Assembly (NCBI RefSeq): GCF_029168945.1
Contig: NC_083607.1
Location: forward strand, 11,302,001 to 11,366,000
Source of the DNA: Cannabis sativa
Lineage: Eukaryota > Streptophyta > Magnoliopsida > Rosales > Cannabaceae
Reading direction: 5' to 3'
Length of the DNA stretch: 64,000 nucleotides
The notes under the pieces are model-generated. The model searched no databases. It was not told where the DNA came from and saw nothing but the letters and a program-made list of their open reading frames with translations. The translations under genes and the position numbers were made by a program. The stretch's first letter is position 1; every line of letters starts with the position of its first letter. Below are positions 1 through 12,699 of the stretch, in pieces.

Positions 1-584
1 GAGAGAGAGGACTCACCAAGAACATTCTCTGTAAAAGAACTCTCATTCATAACAAAGACTCGTGGACTATGGCTCATTAATGCCCGAACCACGTTAAAAC
101 TACCTGCATTACTTATTCCAAAGCTCTTCTCATTATATCATTTAATTGGTTGTCAAAAACCTTGATCAACAATATATATATAATATATTACATATATATA
201 TGTATATTATTTAATTTTTTAGCAACAATTTAATACAATAATTAGATTAGTATATATGTTATGCAATTAAAAGTTTGATAAGATAGTTTTTTCTTCTTGT
301 TTAATTCCTGAAACTTTATTAGGCTAATTTTTATTTTATTTTAATATTTGATAATGATGATAATGTAAACCGCCTAAATCGCACTCCAACAGACTATATT
401 TTTGCAGTGTGGTATTTACAGTTTTAAAAATCATATTAGACATTAAATTCATGTGGTTAGTTGACATAAAATTATAAAAAATATAAAATATGTAAGAAAT
501 ATAAAATATTTTTTTAAAAATAAAAAATAATAAATAAATATTAAGGAACAAAGTATTATTTATTTTAGGATAATATTTATATAT
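1..584. other. AT-rich intergenic DNA, no gene seen
   Basis: The stretch is AT-rich with (TA)n tracts around 166-205. The first ~125 bases resemble a repeat often found in plant transposon debris: an ACGTGGTTCGG-like motif is readable on the minus strand near 80-100. No ORF has recognisable protein similarity. Confidence 0.5.
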
Positions 585-959
585 GGGTAAATACTATTTA
601 AGACCTTGTGTTTCGCAAAAATTACCAATTGGACCCTCTGTTTTGTTAAATGACAAAATGGACCTTCTGTTTTGTTAAATGGTAAAAATAGGATCCAAAG
701 CTCAATTTTTTAAAATTTATTTTTTAATATAATCAACTTTAAGACAAATTCTAACACGAACAAATATAGAAAATGTAACTAGTTTTGTCATAACATCTGT
801 AGATTGAATTATTATTAAATTTTATTTTGACAAAAAAATCAGTTCAAGGTCCTATTTGTATAATTTTGGAAAATACAAGGTCCATTTTGTTATTTAACAA
901 AACAGATGGTCCAATTTGGTAACTTTTGCAAAACACAGGGTCCAAAATGGTATTTACCC
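585..959. mobile_element. MITE, family M1 copy 1
   Basis: A 375-bp non-coding element with long terminal inverted repeats. The left end reads GGGTAAATACTATTTAAGAC, and the right end is its diverged reverse complement (ACAGGGTCCAAAATGG followed by TATTTACCC). The flanks give a near-perfect 9-bp target duplication, tttatatat (576-584) and tttatttat (960-968), which suits a Mutator-like superfamily. Two relatives lie at 61276 and 62799. It has no coding capacity and depends on a transposase in trans. Confidence 0.75.
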
Positions 960-1474
960 TTTATTTATTTTAAATATTTTTATTTTTAGTAAGTATAATA
1001 ATTAAGTATACATATATTTAAGTACAAATAAATTTATTGTTTTAATGAAATTTATCAAAACAACTTGTACTTAAAGTTGGGTTGTACCAACTTTAGCTTT
1101 TAACTGTACCATCTCCATAACTTTATAGCATAACTTTTCGAGAAAACAACTTTTTGTTTTTTCAAAAGTTGTGCCAAACTGGCCCTAAATGTGGTATCTA
1201 TTGATGAATAAATCTGGCCAACTCACTCGAATGTATAGACAAGATAAAAGTTAGAAGTAATTAAGTAAAATAGAGAGAACACACAATAGTTTATAGTATG
1301 TAGTTCACTACCTGTGTTGCAATAGTAATAGAGCTACGTCTACTTCGAGTTTTTAATCTCACGAGAATGATTACAAGAAAAATAGCTAAGTCTAAAAGTT
1401 CTAATTTCTAGAGAGAGATAATCTAACCTTATGGGTACTTCTCTGAATGTTAAAAACAAACTAGAAGACCTCTC

Positions 1475-1482
1475 CTTTTATA
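1475..1482 (-). promoter_or_regulatory. TATA-like box, possible retroelement promoter
   Basis: On the minus strand the sequence reads CCCTATAAAAGGAGAGG, a layout common in plant LTR promoters. The surrounding 1190-1500 looks like LTR or TRIM debris, but no second LTR or end motif was found. Low confidence. Confidence 0.25.
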
Positions 1483-1799
1483 GGGAAGGAGGTTCGATTA
1501 AAATAATAATAAAATATGAAAAATACATTTAAGCTATTTTTGACTGCTGATGATGATGTAACGGTGAAATCGGCTGTAGAGGTCGGTCTTCAATTTTTGG
1601 AGCTTGGCTTGCGTTTGCAAGACCTTTTTTGGGTAAGTTGTAGCTTAAATTCATAACTCTTTTGAGGACGAAATTTGGACTTGATAATATTAAGAACTGT
1701 GATTGGAGTGTCAGACATAACTTTGTAGAGCATTGAAATAGCTTAAAGTGTCAAATTGAATCGCATCAATTGAATCAATATTGAGTGAGGTATGGATGT

Positions 1800-3022
1800 T
1801 TTATGGAAGGCTGCTCTGCTACCAGCGCCTAAGTTGACATCTGGTGCCCAGGTTGACATATGATGTCAACCAGGATGCTAAGCCAAGGGCAAACGTGTTG
1901 ATGATGTATTTTTATGGCCTAAGTAATATTTTGACATCACTTGGCTAGTTTTTGTATTCTAGTGAAGTCGTTCATCAATTCTCAAAGATGTTTCTATTTT
2001 GTAGAATCGACAGACTCTAAATTGCCCGATTTGCGACTTAGTTCATAGCTCACATTTAACATGAACAACTACACAAACATTTGAGATGGAATCAAAATTG
2101 GATAAGCAGAACCGAGCGCACCAGGTTATATGTCAACTGGGGCGTTGAATGTCTTTATGGAGCTTTTGGGATGTCATTTTGATACTTCTAAGGTTCTTAA
2201 AATCAAGGATGAGGTCTCCTACCTCGTTTTTGACTATGCTGGAAAGAATTCTTGGAGAAGGATTTACATTTGAGTGATCGAAACCAGCACACCAGATTGA
2301 TCTTCAACCTGTATGTTGGGTCCAGCACCAGGACAACCTGGGTGCTCAACTTAGTGTTTAGGCCCTCGAGATTCTCGTTTTCTCCCCCAAGTTTACTTGT
2401 ATCTTTGTTATTTTTGACAAAGGAAAAAATGCCTAAAACTCTTTTTAGGAAAGTGATTGGAAACAACCAAGGTTGAAAATATATCAACCTAGGTGCTCGT
2501 CCCAACACTAGGTTTCAACCTAGGCAATCAGACCAGTTTTTGGCCACCAGATGACTCCATTTGATTCTCAAAAACACTTGTATCTTAATCTTTGATGAAA
2601 AAGAAGAATTTTCTTAAAAAAATTCCAAAAAAAAAAAATGTTTGGAAATGGCCAAGGTTGTCAAAATGTCAACCTGGGCGCTGGGTCCCCCTTCTTGCCT
2701 CCAAATTGATCTATTTTTTCCCTAAAAGCACTTGTTTCCTTATTTTTTATGAAGACGAAGAAAATGCTTTGGATAATTCTTCAGTTTGGTGCTTGAAAGT
2801 GCCCCAAGTTGAAAAAATGTCAACCTTGGGTGTTGGGTGCTTGGGGCACCCGGTGCTTTGGTTGCTAAAAAAGGTACTCTGAATTTAATTGTAATGCCTC
2901 AAATATGTTCATGACATGTCTAGTTCAGTCTCAGTACAAAGTTTGACCCATTTGCACTAAGATGTTCTTGAAAACCCAAACCCTAGTTTGGTTGTCAACC
3001 TAGGCGTTGGATGAAACCCTAG
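1800..3022. repeat. Decayed tandem repeat with a caacct-gg-gct core
   Basis: A core like 'tgtcaacctgggcgctggg' recurs with strong divergence near 2333, 2485, 2670 and 2821, giving spacings of about 152, 185 and 151 bases; related cores occur near 1850, 2130 and 2995. Between cores the units share an 'aaaagcacttgtatctt' segment, then a purine-rich stretch, then 'ccaaggttg'. The same theme resumes at 22168 ('ctcccaggttga') on the far side of gypsy element A, so A was inserted into this repeat. No protein reading is convincing. Confidence 0.55.
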
Positions 3023-5102
3023 TGTAACGCCCTAATGCTAAGGCACGCTACAGTGCTTTTTCAATTATTGTGCAATCTTTGCTAATCAAAGAAATTTCTC
3101 AAAAAACGTGTCAAATTAAAACTTTTGCTTTAAATATTAAACTTTGTAATATAATATAATATTTACAGATTCCGGGATCCCGTTTTCAAACTTTGTAAAA
3201 TATACTTTTCAAACTATACATTTCAAAATACATAATTTCCAGGTCGCACAGCGACTTTCAAAATATAACTCCCAGATGTCCCGAGACCGAACACTCCAGG
3301 TCGCGCTGCTTGACATGTACAATCTCACCCGAGCTCAGATTCACTCCTGTTCAGCCTTCGCCTTTCCTTTACCTACACATAGAAGCAGAAACTGTGAGTC
3401 AACAGACTCAGTAAGAAATGCATATAACATACCATATAATTTTCGACCTGTAAATAGGCGCCCATACACCTATTTACAGAGCTTAACAGATGAGTATGAA
3501 CGTTCAATACCGGGGTACAACCACTATACCACATACACATCGTACCTCACTGTACGAGTGTTGGTAGGGTTTACCCAGAACACTGTGTGATGTACCACAC
3601 ACCTTAGCATTTTCCCGTGCCCGTGTTGGTATCACTGTATCGTACTCACAGTGATAATAATCACTATACCAATGCACTCTATAACTTAATCATACAAGTA
3701 TTGGTAGTGCATAACATAATTCAAGCATGCATATACAATCACATATACACACATTCAGATAATCACATCATACATTATACACAATTCTTACCTGTTTTCC
3801 GAATTCAAGTGTGCTGGCCGACCTGAACGGAATTCTCGTGCTAGATGGATGCCCTAATCACAATAATTGTAACACAGATGAGTGACTCACCAAATCACTT
3901 TCCGAGACTTAAACTTGAAACTAAAAGTTTCCCTATCGATAAACCTCATGGCAATACCCTAAATATCTCAAAATTGGCCAAAACTAGGGTTCTGGAATTT
4001 CCCCCAACAGGCAGACCGGTTCCCAACCGGAAATCCGGTTCTGGGTCACCATCCGGTCGACCGGTTGGTACAGGTCCCCCAGAACCGGAATTCCGGTTCT
4101 GTGCTGGGAACCCAAAAATTCCCCCCATGACGTCAAATCTCAACCAAACTTTATCAAACTCTCCAGTACACCTATACAATGCATAAACAACCATTTCCAA
4201 CCAATAATTCACAGAACAAACTAATAAATCAAATTATGCCATTAAAGCTCAAAGCTTTGAACTCTAAACTTAAAATTGCATAAAACCATCAACACCCATT
4301 AAAACCAGCAGCTAGGACTTAGAATCAACTCAACTAAACCCTAAAATTCGAACCTTAGGCACTTCAAACCTTAACAGCTCCTAATTTACAATTTCACATA
4401 TTCAAATCAAAGAAAAAGCTTAAAATCACATTTTCAAAGGTTCTAGAGCTTTACCTTAGATGAAACCTCCTTGAATTCTAGCTAAATCCCAGAAAAATAG
4501 GATGAACAAGTTGATCCTTGACCTGGTTTGCTTCAGCCGAAGGAAAGAGAGAGAGAGAGAGAGTTCAAGAACAATACAATTTTCCAATTTTTTTCTTTTT
4601 CTTAATTTTCCACAAATGACAAGAGTTTTTCCAATAACTCTTTGCTGAAAATAAACCTAGGTTAGGTGTCAAACACCTAGGCAGCCACCTACTCCCCATT
4701 TGTCCAAATGACCAAAATGCCCTTTAATGTATAACTTAGGTATTTCTAAAGCTAGGGGTAAAATGGTCAAATTCCATAACCCCGCTCAACCCCGATAATT
4801 TATTTCCTCTAAAATATTTCCCACTATAAAATAAGGTTCTAAACTTACCCATGTGATCAATCTAGCCATCCATCGCATTTTCCGTTGTCGCCGAGCAAAA
4901 TTACAAAATTAACATATTTCACATATAAGCTAAATAATACCCCTAGAGTTTAATAAAATCTCCGGAATTGAGAAATTATAACTCTAATATTTATTTCTAA
5001 ATATTGGGGTCCATAATTAAATTAATTCACAAATAATAATAAAATAATAAAAATTAGTGCTAATTGCCTTTACTAACTCAAATTACTAGAGCGGTCATTA
5101 CA
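3023..5102 (-). repeat. 3' LTR of gypsy A
   Basis: A 2080-bp LTR, TGTAACGCCC at its left end and GGTCATTACA at its right end on the plus strand. It matches 10012-10794 plus 20852-22162. It contains a CCGG-rich palindrome cluster at about 4012-4105 and a short (GA)n at 4546-4563. The 113-codon ORF at 3845-4186 is not a gene; it recurs in the other LTR only because LTRs are duplicates. Confidence 0.93.
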
Positions 5103-5117
5103 ATTATCCCCCCGTTA
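5103..5117 (-). other. Polypurine tract of gypsy A
   Basis: The minus strand reads AACGGGGGGATAAT directly before the 3' LTR start TGTAATGACC. This is the usual position and composition of a plus-strand primer. Confidence 0.9.
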
Positions 5118-5526
5118 ATAGGATTTCGTCCCCGAAATCTAACCTGAATAGCTCTGGATGTTGAGTCCTCATATCTGACTCCAATTCCCAGGTGGCTTCT
5201 TCCACCTTACTGTTCCTCCAGAGCACCTTAACCAGTGCAATAGTCTTGTTCCGAAGAACTTTTTCCTTTCTATCCAAAATCCGAACAGGTTGCTCTTCAT
5301 AGGATAAGTCTGGTTATAGTTCAAGGGCTTCATAACTCAAGACATGAGTCGGGTCCGACACGTATTTCCTTAACATATAAATGTGAAATACGTCATGAAC
5401 AGCCGATAATGCTGGTGGTAAGGCTAGCCGATACGCTACCTGCGCGACCTTCTCGAGTATCTGAAATGGCCCAATGAACCTAGGGCTTAACTTACCCTTC
5501 TTCCCGAAGCGTCTAATACCCTTCAT
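5105..5526 (-). pseudogene. Pol C-terminus (integrase tail, chromodomain-like) of gypsy A
   Basis: The frame continues integrase after a frameshift: '[20 protein letters not shown]' and '[15 protein letters not shown]' are typical of the post-core segment of chromovirus integrase. A CAA-to-TAA nonsense codon at 5314-5316 cuts it. Beyond the stop the same frame still encodes a chromodomain-like tail ('[12 protein letters not shown]' region) that runs to the PPT. In chromoviruses this tail binds chromatin marks and steers integration. Confidence 0.85.
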
Positions 5527-6668
5527 TGGTGAAACCCGCAGGAAAACATGTTCCCCTGCCTGAAATGTAACATCTCTGCGCTTCGGATCAGCATAACTTT
5601 TCTGCCTGCTTTGAGCACAAGCATCCGAGCCTTGATCTTATCAATAGCTTCATTGGTCCTCTGCACTAACTCTGGACCCAAGTACTTCCTTTCTCCTGTC
5701 TCGTCCCAATGAATAGGATAACGACATTTTCTACCATATAACATCTCATAGGGAGCCATCCCTATTGTACTCTGGTAGCTGTTGTTGTAGGAGAATTCAA
5801 TTAAAGGCAAGTACTTACTCCATGAGCCCTCAAAGTCCATGACACAGGCTCGCAGTAAGTCTTCTATAATCTGAATAGTTCTTTCTGACTGATCATCAGT
5901 CTGAGGGTGAAAGGCTGTGCTAAACTTTAACTTGGTACCCATAGCCTTCTGAAGACTCACCCAAAACTTCGATGTGAACTTTGGATCCCTATCTGATACA
6001 ATAGATTTAGGAGCTCCATGGAGACGAACTATCTCCTTCACATACAGTTCAGCGTACTGATCCACTGAATATGTAACTTTCACTGGTAGAAAATGAGCCG
6101 ACTTTGTGAATCTGTCCATGATGACCCATACTGAATCATACATCCCCGTAGTTCGAGGCAAACCAGTTACAAAGTCCATTGCAATGTCCTCCCACTTCCA
6201 TTCTGGAAGGACTAAAGGTTGCAATAATCCTGCCGGCCTCTGATGTTCAGCTTTAATTTGCTGGCAGGTTAAGCACTTGGACACGTAGTCCACCACATCT
6301 CTTTTCATCCCATACCACCAGAAGTAGGGTTTCAAATCTTGATACATCTTGGTGGTTCCCGGATGCAACGAATAAGGCGTGGTGTGAGCTTCATCCAATA
6401 TTTCTTTCTTAAGCTCATCAACACTAGGAACACACACTCGAGCTTTATATAACAACATTCCACTGTTCGAGACTGAAAAGTCTCTAGGCCGACCAGCCAC
6501 TACTTCGTCTCGAACCTTAACTAGCTCGGGATCTTCCAACTGTGCCTTTCTGATTCTTTCTAACAGATCAGATTGGAGTGTTAAATTATGTAATTTGCCG
6601 ACCACGAACTCAACCCCTGCATTAACCATTTCGAGGCTAGTTGAGGGGCTATCATAACTGTAGTACAA
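5523..6668 (-). pseudogene. Integrase of gypsy A
   Basis: This 381-codon ORF holds the HHCC zinc-binding part (H..H in '[16 protein letters not shown]', CxxC in 'CLTCQQ'). The DD35E core residues are present: D in 'MDFVTGLP', D in 'VSDRDPKF' and E in 'DQSERTIQ'. A Gly-to-Asp change (TDDQ for the usual TDGQ) precedes the catalytic Glu. A one-base frameshift near 5610 leads to a wrong-frame tail after 'IKARML'. A second shift near 6640 separates it from the RNase H ORF; the start there is an artefact of that shift. The role is insertion of the cDNA into the genome. Confidence 0.9.
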
Positions 6669-6751
6669 ACTTGCCCGGGACCTTTTCTGCTTAAAGCATC
6701 GGCCACAACATTGGCTTTCCCGGGGTGATACAAAATTTCACAATCGTAGTC

Positions 6752-9241
6752 CTAAACTAACTCTAACCACCTTCTCTGCCTCATATTCAAATCTTTCTGG
6801 GTGAAAAAGTATTTAAGACTTTTATGATCAGTATAAATTTCACATTTTTCACCGTAAAGATAATGTCGCCATATCTTTAAAGCAAAAACCACAGCAGCGA
6901 ACTCTAAATCATGAGTTGGGTAACGCTGCTCATAATCCTTCAATTGATGGGAGGCATAGGCTATGACTCTATCAGCTTGCATCAGAACACATCCCAGACC
7001 CAGCCTGGATGCATCACAATAAACCACAAATTTCTCTTGATCTGATGGCAAAGCTAACACCGGAGCTGTTATCAAACGTTGCTTCAACTCCTGAAAGCTT
7101 GTCTCACACTTATCTGACCACACAAATCTCTGATTTTTCTTGGTCAATTCGGTTAGGGGCATAGAAAGTTTAGAAAATCCTTCAACGAAACGCCGATAAT
7201 ACCCTGCTAATCCGAGAAAACTTTGAACTTCCGTCACAGACTTGGGCCTCGGCCAGTTCTTCACTGATTCTATCTTATTTGGATCAACCATGATTCCATT
7301 CTTCCCAACAATATGTCCCAGAAAGGACACCTTAGACAACCAGAGTTCACACTTTTTGAACTTGGCATACAACTTGTGATCCCTAAGTCGCTGTAATACC
7401 ATTCGAAGATGATGCTCGTGCTCCTTTTCTGACTGAGAGTATACAAGAATGTCATCGATAAACACTATAACGCAGTTATCGAGGAAATCCTTGAATACTC
7501 TATTCATAAGATCCATAAAAGCCGCAGGAGCATTAGTCAATCCGAATGACATTACCAAAAACTCAAAGTGCCCATATCTGGTTCTAAAAGCAGTCTTCGG
7601 TATGTCCTCCTCCCGAATTCTAAGTTGATGATAACCAGACCGTAAATCAATCTTTGAAAACACTGTCTTTCCCTGAAGCTGATCGAACAAATCATCGATT
7701 CTGGGCAACGGGTACTTGTTCTTAATCGTCAGCTTATTAAGTTCCCGATAATCAATACACATTCTGAGGGTACCGTCTTTCTTTTTCACAAAGAGAACCG
7801 GAGCTCCCCAGGGCGATACACTGGGTCGAATAAACCCAATATCAAGCATCTCCTGAAGCTGCAACTTAAGCTCCTTGAGTTCTGCTGGAGCCATCCTATA
7901 TGGAGCTTTAGAAACAGGTTCGACTCCAGGTGCCAGATCAATTACAAAGTCAACCTCTCCCTGTGGTGGCAATCCCGGCAACTCCTCGGGAAACACGTCA
8001 AGAAAATCTTTCACCACCCGGACTACCTCAGGCCCAAATGTTTCAGGTCTGCTGGAGTCAAATACCACCGCTAGAAATCCTACACAACCATTGCATAGTA
8101 AATCTCTAGCCCTCAGCACAGAAATAACCGGGATTCGAGACCCCTGAACTGTTCCAACATAAACAAATGGATCTTCACCTTCCGGCTGAAAAGTCACCAT
8201 TTTACGCCTACAATCTATACTGGCCGAATACTTGGATAGGAAATCCATTCCCAGTATAATATCAAACTCAGTTAATTTCAATTCTATGAGGTCAGTTTTC
8301 AATTCCCTATCTTCGATCCTAATTGGCATAGACCTAATGCGCCTATTAGAGATAATCAATTCCCCGCTAGGCATTAGGGTTCCAAACCCTTTTTCTAAAA
8401 TATCACAAGGCCTACCCAAAAGATCAATTACTCTTGTAGCTACATATGAGCGTGTAGCTCCCGAGTCAAATAATACTGTAAACAACAAGTTGTTGACGGG
8501 AAGCTGACCTGTCACAACTGAAGGACTGGCTGCGGCATCAGCTTGGGTGATGGCAAACACTCGAGCAGGAACTGGTTTCACTTCTGCTTTCGGCTCCTCT
8601 TTCTTTGCCTGGGGGCAATCTTTCTTGAAATGCCCCACCATGCCACACAGGAAGCATGTCTTTCGGTTACACTCTCTCGGATGATGTTTCTTGCACCGTG
8701 GACACTCAGGGTAAGAGTAACCCTGGCGTCCTCCTCTGCCTTGGTTCCCACGGAACCGCTTACTTTGCCCCGAACCACCAGAAGCCGGAACAATTTTTCT
8801 TTTCTGCTCGGTGGTGGAGTCACCACCATCCCTACCATAAACAGGAGTAGGAAGAGTGGGGGTTCCACCAACACTCGGAGTCACCCGGGGCTCCTGAAGG
8901 AATTTCACTGCACCCTCGGCTCTCAAAGCCTTCTCAACCATCTCCGCATATGTGGTTGCCTCAGTAGTAGTAATAACCAGATCATGCCGAATCTTTGCAC
9001 TCAAACACGCCAAATATTTTTCCTTCTTGCTAAAATCAGTTGGCACAATTCCCGCTGCCAACTTAGCCAACCGGTCAAACTTTGTCGTATACTCTGTAAC
9101 TGACATTCCCTCAGTTTGAACTAATTCAGTGAACTCTTTTCGCTTCGCACTGCGGACCGCTTCATTGTAATACTTGGAGTTAAATAATTCCTTGAATTCT
9201 TCCCAGGTCATCAGCGTGACGTCTCGAGTGAGGGTTATCAA
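6752..9241 (-). pseudogene. Gag C-part, protease, RT and RNase H of gypsy A
   Basis: An 829-codon fragment of one gag-pol frame. A CCHC knuckle lies at residues 196-209 (C-x2-C-x4-H-x4-C), and the aspartic protease motif DSGAT at about 259-263. The RT motif is FIDD at 594-597. RNase H acidic residues are near D743, E780 and D805. The frame ends at a TAG (6752-6754) where chromovirus C has Lys in 'LELVKDYD'. The start is not genuine: it only follows the nonsense codon in gag. RT copies RNA to DNA, RNase H removes the RNA, and protease matures the polyprotein. Confidence 0.93.
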
Positions 9242-9244
9242 CTC

Positions 9245-9766
9245 TCACCACACGAGAGCGTCTTCCTGAAACTGAAAAGTGGCGCAGGTTACCCGGTCAT
9301 TTCCAACCACTCCCATAAAATTGAGAATATGATCAATCACCGAAAGCCATTGCTCGGCCTTCATCACATCAGGGCCTCCCAGAAACACTGGAGGTGCCTG
9401 TTTCCGAAATCTTTCGTACAACGGCTCCATACGGTTGCCAACAACAGGTTGTTCTGCTGGCACCGCAGGAACTGCAACGGCCTGAACCACTTGAGGGGGC
9501 ACGGCAGGAGGACCCTGCTGCCTCAATCTTTGGATCTCTTCATCTTGTTGGCGGATTCTATCTTGCATCTCCGCAAATCTTTGCTCCCAATTAGGAGGAG
9601 CTTGAGGTGGATTTACAGGGCGACCACCCTGAACTCTGCCACGACCACGGCCGCGACCACGAGGATTTTGAGGATTCCCTTGACCGCCTCCGGTCTCAAC
9701 CATGCCACCCTGACTTCTTGTATTTCGCGGGGCGTCCATTTTATACGACTTAGCATGCGAATCCAT
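9245..9766 (-). pseudogene. Gag N-part of gypsy A
   Basis: 173 codons from an ATG followed by a basic, RG-rich N-terminus (RGRGRGRG), a coiled-coil-like 'RIRQQDEEIQRLRQQ', and the conserved 'MEPLYERFRKQAPPVFLGG' capsid start. It ends at TGA (9245-9247), where the related element C reads Trp (DALVWW). The same frame continues directly into the next ORF, so gag and pol were a single polyprotein frame. Capsid formation is inferred from family membership. Confidence 0.9.
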
Positions 9767-9990
9767 AAGCCAGGCAGGTTAGACAGCGATCAAAACTTAA
9801 CACAGCTCTTAAAGACTTAAAGGCAACACACTTTTTTATAAATAATTAATTAAAATCTAATATGCTTCATAACATGCTTTCACATTCATATTTATTTAAA
9901 GTACTAAACAAGTACAGGCTTACTGAACCGTGAACCGAGCTTTCTCTGATGAAGATTGTACATGTCTTAGCAAGCTTCGGTAGACAAACC

Positions 9991-10007
9991 TGGCGGCTCT
10001 GATACCA
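9991..10007 (-). other. Primer binding site of gypsy A
   Basis: The minus strand reads TGGTATCAGAGCCGCCA, the standard plant PBS complementary to the 3' end of initiator tRNA-Met. It lies four bases inside the 5' LTR boundary at 10012. Confidence 0.92.
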
Positions 10008-10011
10008 AAAT

Positions 10012-10794
10012 TGTAATGCCCTAATGCTAAGGCACGCTACAGTGCTTTTTCAATTATTGTGCAATCTTTGCTAATCAAAGAAATTTCTCAAAAAACGTGT
10101 CAAATTAAAACTTTTGCTTTAAATATTAAACTTTGTAATATAATATAATATTTACAGATTTCGGGATCCCGTTTTCAAACTTTGTAAAATATAATTTTCA
10201 AACTATACATTTCAAAATACATAATTTCCAGGTCGCACATCGACTTTCAAAATATAACTCCCAGATGTCCCGAGACCGAACACTCCAGGTCGCGCTGCTT
10301 GACATGTACAATCTCACCTGAGCTCAGATTCACTCCTGTTCAGCCTTCGCCTTTCCTTTACCTACACATAGAAGCGAACCGTGAGTCACCGTACTCGCAA
10401 GAAATACATATAACATACCATATAATTTCCGACCTGTAAATAGGCGCCCTTACACCTATTTACAGAGCTTAACAGACGAGTATGAACGTTCAATACCAGG
10501 GTACAACCACTATACCACATACAAATCGTACCTCACTGTACGAGTGTTGGTAGGGTTTACCCCGAACACTGAGTAACACTGAGTGATGTACCACACACCT
10601 TAGCATTTTCCCGTGCCCGTGTTGGTATCACTGTATCGTACTCACAGTGATAATAATCACTATACAATTGCACTCTATAACTTAATCATACAAGTGTTGG
10701 TAGTGCATAACATAATTCAAGCATGCATATACAATCACATATACACACATTCAGATAATCACATCATACATTATACACAGTTCTTACTTGTTTT
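10012..10794 (-). repeat. 5' LTR of gypsy A, left segment
   Basis: It matches 3023-3800 of the 3' LTR up to the point where copia D is inserted. It has several substitutions and small indels relative to the 3' LTR (for example near 10375-10410). It ends in gtttt, the target duplicated by D. Confidence 0.93.
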
Positions 10795-12676
10795 TGTTGG
10801 AAATTATTTTGCCAGGATCTTAGATCTACTCACAAGTATGTTGATTAACACCCTAAATATGAACTTTCTAAAACGATGAAATAAACACATATAAAGTTTA
10901 GGAAACCTTACATTGGGTCCAGCGGAACATAATGACTCCTTCCATTCAGATATCTAGCCCTTGATTCCTTTCTGTAGCACAGCATTATCAATATCTGAAC
11001 CTGGATCTCTTTCTCTGAATCTTTGATGCTGAAACTCCTTTGCTGATGATCTTTCTTCACGATCTTCCTCACTATGATTGAGGTATCACTTGCTGTGTGT
11101 GGGCACTACTCATACACTAAGGTAGTTCGAAATTCAAAGGAAGAGAAGGAAGAAGTGGCAGCTAAAGATAGGGAGAGAGAAGGCTCAGTTTTTCTGATTC
11201 AGAAGAAGTAGTATTTTTCCTAAAGCCTTCACTATCTATTTATAGCATTCCACTAGGGTTAGATTTGAATTATATGGCATTAAAATAATGAAAAAATCAA
11301 CTTAAAATACCTACTAAGGTGGCCGGCCATACACTTAGTGGATTGGGCCTTGTTTTTTGCAATTTCGTAATTTTAACACCTTTTGTATCTGATTTTCTCA
11401 AAAATGCCAATTTCCTAATTCAACCATTTAAATGCCAATTCTAACTATTTAATAACTATAAATAATTATTAAATAATATTGTCATTTATCATATTTATTA
11501 ATTGAACCATACAAAGTATCATAATTAACAAATATGCCCCTAAAAACTCTTTCTTTACAATTTCGCCCTTACTTAGTGAAAATTTCACAAATAGACATAG
11601 TCTAATTTGTGAATTATAATTGATTAATCAAAACCAATTACATGAGTCTTACAAGCAATATTATCTCAACTAGTGGGGGGACCATGGGTCTATATAACCG
11701 AGCTTCTAATAAGTAGATCAAGAATTTAGCAATAAAATTCACTAACTTATTAATTCTTCGTTGAATCCACGCATAGAACTTAGAATTGCACTCTCAGTAT
11801 ATAGAATGCTCTATATGTTCCACCATATAGACACATCATTAGTTATCCATTGTTATAATCCTAATGTGATCAATTATCCTCTATATGAATGATCTACACA
11901 GTAAAGGGATTAAATTACCGTAACACCCGACTATGTATTTTATCCTTAAAACACTTGACCCCGTATAAATGATATTTCATCTTATGTGAAATGAGATCTC
12001 CACCATTTATTTTCGTTTGGTCAAGCTCGAAGGAGATCATGCTTTGCTTACTATTCGCCAGATAGAAGCTATAGATTCCATGTTTCTGCTAGCGCTCCCA
12101 CTCAATTGCACTACCGTGTTCCCAAAAAGTACGTATCACCCTGACCTAAAAGTAGGCTTAACTAACAATTCAAGGAACACGAATAGCCTTTCAAGATTGA
12201 GCCTAATCATAACAGGATTAAGATCATTTGATCTAGGATCAACTAGGCGATATTGACTTGAATAGATTTTAAGGTAAGTTTAATTAAATCTTAGTCAAAG
12301 TTCAATATCGGTCCCTTCCGATGCATACTCCATGCATCCAACCTGAGCTTTACTTTAACCAATGCTCTGGAAAGAACATAGCACTTCTCCAAATGCAAGT
12401 AAACTCTGTTGTAGATTATCATATCAGTAAAACCCTGTGTCTGATAAATCTAGGAAACTTTATTCACATAGTCATGTTTACTTTCCAATGTGTTGACGGC
12501 ACAATAAACAGGATCAAGTATGTGAAAAGGGTTTCAGATGAATTTATACATTATGTACATATAATCATGAAATAAATCATGTGAACCATGCAACATTAAA
12601 TGTTATTTCTGATCTATATTAATAAGTAAATCTGATTATATTGAAATGAGTTTTATTTAGGGCATAAAACCAAACA
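10795..12676 (-). repeat. 3' LTR of copia D
   Basis: It begins tgttggaaattatttt and ends aaaccaaaca on the plus strand. It equals the right LTR in length and differs by scattered substitutions. A TATAAATA box is readable on the minus strand at 11237-11244. The small ORFs at 12017-12256 and 12321-12575 recur in the other LTR and are not genes. Confidence 0.93.
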
Positions 12677-12688
12677 AACTCCCACTTG
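12677..12688 (-). other. Polypurine tract of copia D
   Basis: The minus strand reads CAAGTGGGAGTT directly before the LTR start TGTTTGG. The core AAGTGGGAG is seen beside the LTRs of copia B and F too. Confidence 0.85.
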
Positions 12689-12699
12689 CACTAATATAA

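Noticed and set aside
1095..1190. Possible Harbinger-type MITE end (agttgtgccaaactggcccta)
   Set aside because: The sequence resembles a TIR, but no matching opposite end or target duplication was found.
3845..4186. 113-codon ORF, nearly repeated at 20903-21244
   Set aside because: Its apparent conservation is due to LTR duplication; no domain, and it spans the CCGG palindrome cluster.
7875..9103. Plus-strand ORFs opposite the pol of gypsy A
   Set aside because: They are shadows of the minus-strand gag-pol frame with no domains of their own.
12017..12575. Two small ORFs conserved at 20192-20750
   Set aside because: They lie in the two LTRs of copia D; similarity reflects LTR identity, not coding selection.
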